Positions 1-5,376 of a DNA stretch of 5,376 nucleotides are shown here, piece by piece (positions within the stretch are counted from its first letter, which is position 1; each line of letters starts with the position of its first letter). This stretch comes from Thermodesulfovibrionales bacterium. GTDB lineage: Bacteria > Nitrospirota > Thermodesulfovibrionia > Thermodesulfovibrionales > SM23-35. Below the pieces are notes generated by a model. That model worked only from the letters and a program-made list of their open reading frames with translations. It had not been told where the DNA came from and did not search any database. The stretch lies in contig JALHSV010000134.1 of the NCBI GenBank assembly GCA_022865525.1, forward strand, positions 1 through 5,376, read 5' to 3'. The position numbers were made by a program, and so were the translations under genes.

Positions 1-143
1 TAATTCCCCTTATCCGCGGCGGCAAATCATCCAAAGGAAATGTCGTTCCCGCATGCAAGGAATGTAACACCAAGAAAAAATATCTCCTGCCCATCGAGTG
101 GGAAGAGTACAGGGAAAGCCTGATCAAAGATACCTGGAGTTAA
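1..143 (+). CDS. HNH-type endonuclease, C-terminal fragment (5' end outside window)
   Basis: Reading from base 3, 46 codons run to a TAA at 141-143. The fragment begins IPLIRGGKSS and continues with KGNVVPACKECNTKK and then LLPIEW. This is the usual tail of small HNH nucleases: the IP after the DH of the first motif half, the GG-K-KGN segment with the central Asn, and a CxxCN-x-K zinc-knuckle half. The DH residues and the first CxxC pair would lie upstream and are not visible, so activity cannot be judged. Stand-alone HNH proteins of this kind cut DNA with a metal ion in a beta-beta-alpha fold, but the cellular role of many chromosomal copies is unknown. The stop codon is four bases before the tilS start, which points to co-transcription. 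Family assignment is fairly sure; biological role is not. Confidence 0.8.
   Translation, partial: IPLIRGGKSSKGNVVPACKECNTKKKYLLPIEWEEYRESLIKDTWS
136..139 (+). promoter_or_regulatory. Ribosome binding site of tilS (GGAG)
   Basis: GGAG lies eight bases before the GTG at 148, inside the last codons of the HNH gene. Its spacing supports GTG 148 as the tilS start. The in-frame triplet just before it (145-147) is TGA, so the reading frame cannot extend further upstream. The nearby ATG at 144 is in another frame and is only four bases from the GGAG, which is short spacing. Confidence 0.6.
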
Positions 144-147
144 ATGA

Positions 148-1554
148 GTGCCGCTCCCAGCCCTTATCAATAAGGTAATATCGGTAATAACAAGGCATGC
201 GATGGTCGATAACGGAGACAAGATTCTTATCGGCCTCTCGGGTGGGCCTGATTCTGTATGCCTCCTGCATGCACTCACGACGCTCCGGGGAAAATATGAT
301 CTCGGTCTGCATGCACTCTATATTGACCACGGACTGAGACCCGGAGAAACAGACAGGGAGATAGAATTCTGCAACAGAATCTGTGAAAAGCACGATACAC
401 CATTTATGACGAAATCCATAGAAGTGAAATCCTATGCGAAAACAGAGAAGCTCAACATGCAGGAGGCAGCGCGACTGTTGCGTTACCGGACCTATGAAGA
501 GACCTCCTATGAAATTAATGCGCATAAAATCGCTCTGGGACATACAGCAGATGACCAGGCGGAAACAGTTCTCATGCGCCTTTTCAGGGGATCCGGGCCG
601 ACCGGTCTTGCAGGAATCCCTCCGGTGAGAAAGAATATCATACGGCCGCTGATCGAGGTTGAACGAAAAGCAATCGAAAGCTTCCTTGACTCCGAGGGGA
701 TTGATTTCATGATCGATTCTTCCAATATAAAAAAGGATTATGTGAGGAATAGGATACGTCTCTCTCTCATTCCCATGCTCAGGGAATTCAATCCTGACAT
801 TACAGGAACCCTCTCGAAAACTGCAGCACTATTCAGGGATGAAGAGAGATATTTTGAGATTATCGTGACCAAGACCCTCATGAAGCTCATCAGCAGAAAG
901 ACAGAAACACGCATCGAGCTGTTTCTCACACCTTTTGAGATCATGGATAAAGTTCTCATAAGGAGGGTTCTGAGGAGGGCTATTGATAGTACAAGTGGAC
1001 TCCGCGGAATCTCTTTCATTCATATCGAGGCTATCACGGATCTTATGAAGACCGGCAACCCTGGTGACAGGCTTTATTTGCCCGGGGGCATACGGGTAAT
1101 AAAGGACTATTCAACCCTGATCCTCACTTCAGAGGCTCCTGCAACTCTGAATACCTATACCCTGACAATCCCGGGGGAAACAATCCTGAAAGAGGCGGGA
1201 GTTTTGATCAAGGCCTCAGAGGCCGGCATGCAGGAGCCGGAGGTCACAGGGCATATACAAGGAATCTGGACATCTCTTGGCATCTTCGATGCAGATACCG
1301 TAAGCTTACCTCTCACGGCAAGACCGAGAAAACACGGTGACTTTTTCTATCCCCTGGGCTTCGGGAAACGGAAAAAGCTCCAGGATTTCTTTGTCGACCA
1401 GAAAGTTCCGAGGGACGAACGGAACAGAATCCCCTTAATCCTGTCAGGAGATGATATCATCTGGGTTGTCGGGTACAGGGCTGATGACAGATTTAAGGTT
1501 ACAGAAAAGACAAAGAGAGTTGTAAAATTAGAGGTCAAGAAGGTAAGGGATTAA
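148..1554 (+). CDS. tilS: tRNA(Ile)-lysidine synthetase TilS
   Basis: The 468-residue protein is an N-type PP-loop ATPase. In this family ATP is used to attach lysine to C2 of C34 in the CAU-anticodon tRNA-Ile; the resulting lysidine makes it read AUA and changes its charging from Met to Ile. It acts in the cytoplasm. Visible features are the P-loop SGGPDS (31-36), IDHGLR (59-64), NMQEAARLLRY (103-113), the GHTADDQAET motif (131-140) and RNRIRL (200-205), all in the catalytic half. A middle tRNA-binding region follows. The C-terminal TilS domain starts near residue 389 and includes RPRKHGDFF, GKRKKLQDFF, and the K-P-R-R-P pattern near 419-429. Length suits the longer, three-domain form of the family. 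The GTG start is supported by GGAG at 136-139; ATG 202 (residue 19) is a less likely alternative because it would leave only about 12 residues before the P-loop. The gene is probably co-transcribed with the HNH gene upstream. Identity is very secure. Confidence 0.97.
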   Translation: MPLPALINKVISVITRHAMVDNGDKILIGLSGGPDSVCLLHALTTLRGKYDLGLHALYIDHGLRPGETDREIEFCNRICEKHDTPFMTKSIEVKSYAKTEKLNMQEAARLLRYRTYEETSYEINAHKIALGHTADDQAETVLMRLFRGSGPTGLAGIPPVRKNIIRPLIEVERKAIESFLDSEGIDFMIDSSNIKKDYVRNRIRLSLIPMLREFNPDITGTLSKTAALFRDEERYFEIIVTKTLMKLISRKTETRIELFLTPFEIMDKVLIRRVLRRAIDSTSGLRGISFIHIEAITDLMKTGNPGDRLYLPGGIRVIKDYSTLILTSEAPATLNTYTLTIPGETILKEAGVLIKASEAGMQEPEVTGHIQGIWTSLGIFDADTVSLPLTARPRKHGDFFYPLGFGKRKKLQDFFVDQKVPRDERNRIPLILSGDDIIWVVGYRADDRFKVTEKTKRVVKLEVKKVRD

Positions 1555-1561
1555 CAATTTC

Positions 1562-1704
1562 AGAAACAGAGAGGATATGATATTTGCGCGGATTTTTTTG
1601 CCGATATTCGATTAATAATCTCGGGGATAGAGAGGCAAAAGCCTCGGAGTCCCGATGCATATGGGGACGAGAATGAGCGCGAATATCATATCCTCTCTGT
1701 TTCT
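1562..1704. repeat. 143-base element bounded by 28-base inverted repeats, filling the tilS-gltX gap
   Basis: The left arm is 1562-1589 and the right arm 1677-1704. They are reverse complements at 27 of 28 positions. The exception (T1585 against G1681) would still pair as U-G in RNA. The arms begin AGAAACAGAGAGG and end with its complement. The element starts seven bases after the tilS stop and ends three bases before the gltX GGAGG, so almost no other intergenic sequence remains. The interior 1590-1676 contains a T7 run (1593-1599) and smaller stems. No reading frame of note lies inside. It may be a MITE-like insertion, a long hairpin cut by RNase III between the tilS and gltX messages, or a structured gltX leader. 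No clear target-site duplication is seen at the ends (flanks CAATTTC and TATGGAG), which weakens the insertion idea. The structure is certain; the function is unknown. Confidence 0.9.
1621..1655 (+). other. Nested hairpin inside the inverted-repeat element
   Basis: TCGGG (1621-1625) pairs with CCCGA (1651-1655), and inside it GAGGC (1632-1636) pairs with GCCTC (1641-1645) around an AAAA loop. A 6-by-5 internal loop separates the two stems. No T run follows, so this is not an ordinary terminator. Two other pairings compete for the outer stem: 1601-1608 with 1617-1624, and GTCCC (1649-1653) with GGGAC (1664-1668). I do not recognise a known riboswitch class here. Confidence 0.5.
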
Positions 1705-1707
1705 TAT

Positions 1708-1712
1708 GGAGG
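1708..1712 (+). promoter_or_regulatory. Ribosome binding site of gltX (GGAGG)
   Basis: GGAGG stands six bases before the TTG at 1719 and fixes that unusual start codon. No in-frame ATG lies nearby; the ATG at 1725 is in another frame. The site sits just outside the right arm of the inverted repeat, so folding of that repeat would leave it single-stranded but crowded. Confidence 0.8.
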
Positions 1713-1718
1713 TTATAC

Positions 1719-3140
1719 TTGGCTGATGCGGTAAGAGTAAGGTTTGCACCGAGCCCAACAGGGCACCTGCATATCGGCGGCGCAAGGACAGCCCTTTTCA
1801 ACTATCTTTTTGCACGGCATAATAATGGCTCTTTTATCCTGCGGATCGAAGACACCGACAGGACCCGTTCGACAGAAGAGTATATCGGTTCCATTCTTGA
1901 GGGAATGCGATGGCTTAACCTCGACTGGGATGAAGGGCCCTACAGACAGACTGACCGGTTCGATATTTATCAAAGGTATGCTCAAAACCTCCTGAAGGAG
2001 GGGAAAGCCTATCCCTGCTACTGTTCACCGGAAGAACTCGAACAGCGGAGGCAGGAAGCACTTGCTCAGGGCAAATCTCCCAAATACGACGGGCGCTGCA
2101 GGAATCTGAACAGCCCTCCTCCTGACAGAAAGCCGGCGATACGGTTCATGATGCCCCAGGAGGGCGAAATCATCGTTGATGATCTCATTCACGGCAAGGT
2201 CGTCTTTGACAACGCACAACTTGATGATCTCATCATTATGCGGTCTGACGGCACCCCTACCTATAACTTTACTGTTGTCGTCGATGACGTGGATATGAAC
2301 ATCACCCATGTAATTCGGGGAGACGACCACCTGAACAATACACCCAAACAGATTCATATCTATCAATCCCTCGGGTATGAATTACCGTCTTTTGGGCATC
2401 TTCCGATGATCCTGGGGTCCGATAAGGCAAGGCTCAGCAAAAGGCATGGCGCCACGTCGGTCATTGCATATCGTGATATGGGATATCTTTCTGAAGCGCT
2501 TGTCAATTATCTCGTCCGGCTCGGCTGGTCATATGGAGATCAGGAGGTCTTTACTATCGATGAATTAATACGGTATTTCTCCTTTGAGCATATCGGCAAG
2601 TCAGCCGCGGTCTTTAATCCTGAAAAGCTTCTCTGGCTCAACAGTCAGTATATTATGAAATCAACACCCGGAGAACTTGTGGATCTCGTAATGCCATTTC
2701 TCATAAAAGAACCTATTATAAATGAAGGACAGATATCAGACAGGGTATGGCTTTCGAAGGCCATATCCACGTTGCAGGAGCGGTCAAGGACACTCGTCGA
2801 ACTTGCCCAGTCACTAACGTATTATATAGCCGATGAGATAGAGTATAATGTGAAGGCAAAAGAAAAATTTCTTAACGAAAAATATCTTGCAAATTTGACC
2901 GAAGTGAAAGCATCCCTGGAGACAGTAGACACGTTTGTTGCTGCTGAGATTGAAAAGGTTTTTACATCGGCCAGCCAAAAACTCGAAACGAAATTAGGGA
3001 ATATTGCACAGCCTGTCAGGGTAGCTGTAACAGGCAAGACCGAGAGCCCTGGCATATTCGAGGTGCTCGAAATTCTGGGTAAGGAAAAAACGCTGAATAG
3101 ACTGGCACGAGCAATACACGTAATTACGATGAAATCATGA
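1719..3140 (+). CDS. gltX: Glutamyl-tRNA synthetase GltX (GluRS)
   Basis: This 473-residue class I aminoacyl-tRNA synthetase joins glutamate to tRNA-Glu in the cytoplasm, using ATP. The catalytic Rossmann domain opens with RFAPSPTGHLHIGGARTALF (8-27); HIGG at 18-21 is the HIGH signature. ADP/Glu-pocket motifs RIEDTDRTR (42-50) and VIRGDDHLNNTPKQI (198-212) follow. The KMSKS loop is ARLSKRHG (237-244). An anticodon-binding helical half extends to the end and includes the family signature VAVTGKTESPGIFEVLEILG (435-454). Length is normal (about 465-490). In the zinc insert Cys100, Cys102 and Cys127 are present, but the position two after the third Cys, His in E. coli GluRS, is Asn129. The start is TTG with a strong GGAGG. 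Its stop overlaps the glnS start by ATGA, implying translational coupling. Whether it is discriminating or also charges tRNA-Gln cannot be told here; the adjacent glnS favours the former. Confidence 0.97.
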   Translation: MADAVRVRFAPSPTGHLHIGGARTALFNYLFARHNNGSFILRIEDTDRTRSTEEYIGSILEGMRWLNLDWDEGPYRQTDRFDIYQRYAQNLLKEGKAYPCYCSPEELEQRRQEALAQGKSPKYDGRCRNLNSPPPDRKPAIRFMMPQEGEIIVDDLIHGKVVFDNAQLDDLIIMRSDGTPTYNFTVVVDDVDMNITHVIRGDDHLNNTPKQIHIYQSLGYELPSFGHLPMILGSDKARLSKRHGATSVIAYRDMGYLSEALVNYLVRLGWSYGDQEVFTIDELIRYFSFEHIGKSAAVFNPEKLLWLNSQYIMKSTPGELVDLVMPFLIKEPIINEGQISDRVWLSKAISTLQERSRTLVELAQSLTYYIADEIEYNVKAKEKFLNEKYLANLTEVKASLETVDTFVAAEIEKVFTSASQKLETKLGNIAQPVRVAVTGKTESPGIFEVLEILGKEKTLNRLARAIHVITMKS

Positions 3141-4873
3141 ACAAGGAAGCTGATACCAGGAACAGAGAAGCTGAAGATATGCCGGAACCTGCCGTTTCCC
3201 CGTCATACGATTTCATAAGAACAATTGTTAAAGAAGATATCGAAGCAGGGAAATACGGAGGCCGGGTTCATACGCGTTTCCCTCCGGAACCGAACGGATA
3301 TCTGCATATCGGACATGCGAAATCCATCTGCCTGAATTTCGGTATCGCTTCAGAATTCAGCGGACGGTGCAATCTCAGGTTTGATGATACCAATCCGATC
3401 AAAGAAGAAGTTGAATATGTGGAGTCCATAAAAAAAGACGTCCAATGGCTTGGTTTTGCCTGGGATGACACGGAATACTATGCGTCAGATTATTTTGAGC
3501 ACCTCTATCAGTATGCTGCTGAATTGATCAATAAGGGCACGGCCTATGTCTGCGACCTTACTTCTCAGGAAATAAGGGAATACCGGGGCACACTCACTGA
3601 ACCGGGAAGGGAAAGCCCGTATCGAAATCGCCCGGTTGACGAGAATCTTGAGCTGTTTGAGCGGATGAGGAAAGGTGAATTCCCTGACGGAAGCCGTACC
3701 TTGCGTGCAAAAATCGATATGAAATCAGGGAATATCAATATGCGCGATCCGGTCATCTACAGGATCCTTCACGCTGCTCATCACAGGTCAGGAGACACGT
3801 GGTGCATCTATCCGATGTATGACTTTGCCCACTGCTTTTCCGATTCTATCGAAAAGATCACGCACTCTATCTGCACCCTGGAATTTGAAGATCATCGCCC
3901 CTTATACGATTGGTTTCTTGATCAGCTTGGAGTTTATCATCCGCAGCAGATTGAATTTGCCCGTCTGAATTTGAGCTACACGGTCCTGAGCAAAAGGAAG
4001 CTCATCGAACTTGTGGAAAATGGTTTTGTCTCTGGCTGGGATGATCCCCGGATGCCAACGATATCAGGGTTACGCAGGCGCGGGTATACCCCTGAAGCGG
4101 TCAGAAACTTCTGCGACCGCATCGGAGTTGCAAAAAGGGACAGCATGGTTGACATGGCGCTGCTTGAATACTGTATCCGCGAGGACCTGAATAAACAGGC
4201 GCCCCGTGTCATGGCTGTACTGCACCCGATCAGGGTTGTTATAGAAAACTACCCGGCGGACCTTACGGAGGAACTTGAGGCAATCAATAATCCTGAAGAT
4301 CCGGCGATGGGGACACGGCAGGTGCCATTTTCCCGGGTACTATATATTGAACATGATGATTTTCTCGAAAAGCCGCCGAAACAATTCTACCGCCTCGCAC
4401 CAGGCCGTGAGGTGAGATTGCGCTATGCCTATTTCATTACCTGTACCGACGTCATAAAAGACGGAAAGACAGGTGAAGTGGTTGAATTGCGTTGCACCTA
4501 TGATCCGGCAACACGGGGTGGCGACTCCCCTGACGGGCGCAAAGTAAAATCAACCCTCCACTGGGTCTCGGCTGCTCACGCATGCGAAGCAGAGGTACGC
4601 CTGTATGACCATCTTTTTACGAAAGCAGCCCCCAATGAGGCCGTGGAAGGACAGGATTTTAAATCGAATATCAATCCAAACTCGCTGAGTATCCTGAAAT
4701 CCTGCCGCGTCGAGCAAAGTCTGACCAGCGCCCCTGTTGGGAGTTTCTATCAGTTCGAACGGCAGGGGTATTTCTGTGTTGACCCGGATTCATCCGAGAG
4801 CAAGCTTGTATTTAACCGCACGGTCACATTACGCGATACGTGGGCAAAGATACAGAAAGCACTGAAAAAATAG
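3137..4873 (+). CDS. glnS: Glutaminyl-tRNA synthetase GlnS (GlnRS)
   Basis: This 578-residue class I synthetase charges tRNA-Gln with glutamine in the cytoplasm. It carries the GlnRS form of the signatures: FPPEPNGYLHIGHAKSICLN (48-67, HIGH at 57-60), NLRFDDTNPIKEEVEYVESI (79-98), and the KMSKS loop VLSKRK (283-288). Also visible are WCIYPMYDFAHCFSDSIEKI (222-241), SICTLEFEDHRPLYDW (244-259) and GWDDPRMPTISGLRRRGYTP (300-319). The C-terminal part matches the two beta-barrel anticodon-binding domains, with VPFSRVLYIEHDDF (396-409) and YFCVDPDS near 545-552. It is a little longer than E. coli GlnRS (554), mostly because of an acidic N-terminal extension. The ATG at 3137 overlaps the gltX stop by ATGA but has no clear Shine-Dalgarno sequence. 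An in-frame ATG at 3179 (residue 15) would give an N-terminus that lines up with E. coli. GlnRS is patchy in bacteria and is thought to have been acquired from eukaryotes. Confidence 0.97.
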   Translation: MNKEADTRNREAEDMPEPAVSPSYDFIRTIVKEDIEAGKYGGRVHTRFPPEPNGYLHIGHAKSICLNFGIASEFSGRCNLRFDDTNPIKEEVEYVESIKKDVQWLGFAWDDTEYYASDYFEHLYQYAAELINKGTAYVCDLTSQEIREYRGTLTEPGRESPYRNRPVDENLELFERMRKGEFPDGSRTLRAKIDMKSGNINMRDPVIYRILHAAHHRSGDTWCIYPMYDFAHCFSDSIEKITHSICTLEFEDHRPLYDWFLDQLGVYHPQQIEFARLNLSYTVLSKRKLIELVENGFVSGWDDPRMPTISGLRRRGYTPEAVRNFCDRIGVAKRDSMVDMALLEYCIREDLNKQAPRVMAVLHPIRVVIENYPADLTEELEAINNPEDPAMGTRQVPFSRVLYIEHDDFLEKPPKQFYRLAPGREVRLRYAYFITCTDVIKDGKTGEVVELRCTYDPATRGGDSPDGRKVKSTLHWVSAAHACEAEVRLYDHLFTKAAPNEAVEGQDFKSNINPNSLSILKSCRVEQSLTSAPVGSFYQFERQGYFCVDPDSSESKLVFNRTVTLRDTWAKIQKALKK

Positions 4874-4898
4874 AATGCACAATTTATTATTCATAGAA

Positions 4899-4942
4899 AA
4901 TCCCCCTTACCCCCCTTTACTAAAGGGGGGTAAGGGGGGATT
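4899..4942. repeat. C-run/G-run palindrome between glnS and gpsA
   Basis: The left arm runs from AATCCCCC through TTACCCCCC to TTTA (4899-4919). The right arm mirrors it (4921-4942) with one extra G (G6 at 4934-4939 against C5 at 4902-4906). The centre is C4920, so in RNA the top few A-U pairs would open into a loop. The stem is about 20 base pairs and very G/C-rich in two blocks. On the + strand it is followed by ATTACTAAAAATATC, with no T run, so it is not a textbook intrinsic terminator. It may still stall polymerase or protect the glnS 3' end. Palindromes of this CCCCCTT/AAGGGGG style are familiar to me as dispersed repeats in several bacterial genomes; copy number in this genome cannot be seen here. 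Confidence 0.85.
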
Positions 4943-4986
4943 ACTAAAAATATCATTAATCCAAAATACTTCTTCTAACAAAATCC

Positions 4987-4990
4987 GAGG
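4987..4990 (+). promoter_or_regulatory. Ribosome binding site of gpsA (GAGG)
   Basis: GAGG (within GAGGAA) is nine bases before the ATG at 5000 and supports that start. The stretch 4943-4986 upstream is A/T-rich and could hold a promoter, but I found no convincing pair of -35 and -10 boxes there. Confidence 0.65.
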
Positions 4991-4999
4991 AATCCAATT

Positions 5000-5376
5000 A
5001 TGAGGTACATAGCTGTCATAGGTGCGGGAAGCTGGGGGACAACACTCGCCCATCTCCTTTCAAGTAAAGGCTTTGACATAGCCCTCTGGGTTTACGAAAA
5101 AGACCTATCTGAAGAGATACGGCAAACAAGGATCAACAGCGTTTATCTGCCCGATATTGAACTGCCTGACAACATCCATGTTACCGGCAGTTTAGAGGAA
5201 GCCCTGAAAAAAGCACGGTATATCGTGAACGCTGTTCCGGCCCAGTACACACGGTCAATCTTCAAGGAACTTCTCCCCCACATTATTGATAAAGCAATAA
5301 TCGTCAGTGTCGCGAAAGGAATTGAGCGAGGCACACTCCTGACCGTTTCATCCATCCTGAAAGAACTGTCTGCCCA
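5000..5376 (+). CDS. gpsA: Glycerol-3-phosphate dehydrogenase [NAD(P)+] GpsA, N-terminal part (3' end outside window)
   Basis: The first 125 codons are present and open at the right edge. GpsA reduces dihydroxyacetone phosphate to sn-glycerol 3-phosphate with NAD(P)H in the cytoplasm, supplying the backbone of phospholipids. The protein starts MRYIAVIGAGSWGTTLAHLL, with the Rossmann dinucleotide motif GxGxxG as GAGSWG at 8-13. NSVYLPDIELPDNI (46-59) matches the family's N-x-x-YLP-x-x-x-LP segment. NAVPAQYTR (77-85) corresponds to the VPSQ/R region, and SVAKGIERGT (103-112) holds the conserved Lys106 expected near the active site. Full-length members are about 330 residues, so the C-terminal substrate-binding domain lies outside. 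It is 126 bases from glnS, beyond a palindrome, so it may be its own transcription unit. Nothing in the visible part looks damaged. Confidence 0.95.
   Translation, partial: MRYIAVIGAGSWGTTLAHLLSSKGFDIALWVYEKDLSEEIRQTRINSVYLPDIELPDNIHVTGSLEEALKKARYIVNAVPAQYTRSIFKELLPHIIDKAIIVSVAKGIERGTLLTVSSILKELSA

Noticed and set aside
124..543. Minus-strand open frame opposite the start of tilS, and similar minus-strand frames across the window
   Set aside because: They lie opposite securely identified genes, have no recognisable domains, and lack supporting ribosome binding sites. I treat them as chance frames.
1621..1671. A c-di-GMP (GEMM) riboswitch, because of GGCAAAAGCCTCGG
   Set aside because: The short similarity to the conserved GCAAAGCC segment is not backed by the rest of the motif; the paired upstream half and the tetraloop-receptor arrangement are missing.
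1590..1704. A T-box leader controlling gltX
   Set aside because: The region precedes an aminoacyl-tRNA synthetase gene, which made a T-box worth checking. No T-box sequence (TGGNACCGCG-like) and no terminator with a T run is present before gltX.
1562..1704. A confident call of MITE or insertion sequence
   Set aside because: Terminal inverted repeats are clear, but no target-site duplication is visible at the ends and no second copy lies in the window. It was kept as a repeat of unknown nature.
1535..1801. Minus-strand open frame spanning the inverted-repeat element
   Set aside because: It covers the tilS end, the element and the gltX start, so its sequence is dictated by other features. It shows no protein motif.
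4899..4960. Intrinsic terminator for glnS
   Set aside because: The stem is strong, but the bases after it on the + strand are ATTACTAAAAATATC, without a U run. On the other strand only a short TTTT follows, and no minus-strand gene is evident there.

Overview
The window is a compact bacterial gene block with all genes on the + strand. It holds the last 46 codons of an HNH-type endonuclease, a complete tilS (tRNA-Ile lysidine synthetase), a complete gltX (glutamyl-tRNA synthetase), a complete glnS (glutaminyl-tRNA synthetase), and the first 125 codons of gpsA (NAD(P)-dependent glycerol-3-phosphate dehydrogenase). Base composition is moderate and codon use looks similar across the genes. Start codons are mixed: GTG for tilS, TTG for gltX, ATG for glnS and gpsA. 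The style fits a Gram-negative environmental lineage such as Nitrospirota or a deltaproteobacterial relative. That placement is an impression, because nothing in the window is diagnostic of a phylum.

Layout: positions 1-143 are the HNH tail. Four bases separate its stop from the GTG of tilS (148-1554), whose ribosome binding site lies inside the HNH gene, so the two are probably co-transcribed. The 164-base gap 1555-1718 is almost filled by a 143-base element (1562-1704) whose ends are 28-base near-perfect inverted repeats. The right arm stops three bases before the gltX ribosome binding site. gltX (1719-3140) and glnS (3137-4873) overlap by the four bases ATGA. The 126-base gap 4874-4999 carries a strong C-run/G-run palindrome (4899-4942), followed by an A/T-rich stretch and the gpsA ribosome binding site.

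The three central genes share a theme, the accuracy of tRNA identity and charging. TilS converts C34 of the CAU-anticodon isoleucine tRNA to lysidine so that it reads AUA and is charged with Ile. GluRS and GlnRS charge the Glu and Gln tRNAs. A dedicated GlnRS beside GltX suggests that Gln-tRNA is made directly here, rather than only through the GatCAB amidotransferase. gpsA belongs to phospholipid precursor synthesis and is probably a separate unit beyond the palindrome.

The protein genes are ordinary. The least explained part is the inverted-repeat element in front of gltX. Its interior can form mutually exclusive stems, so it could be a regulatory or processing RNA leader, or a small non-autonomous mobile element. 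The sequence alone does not decide between these.
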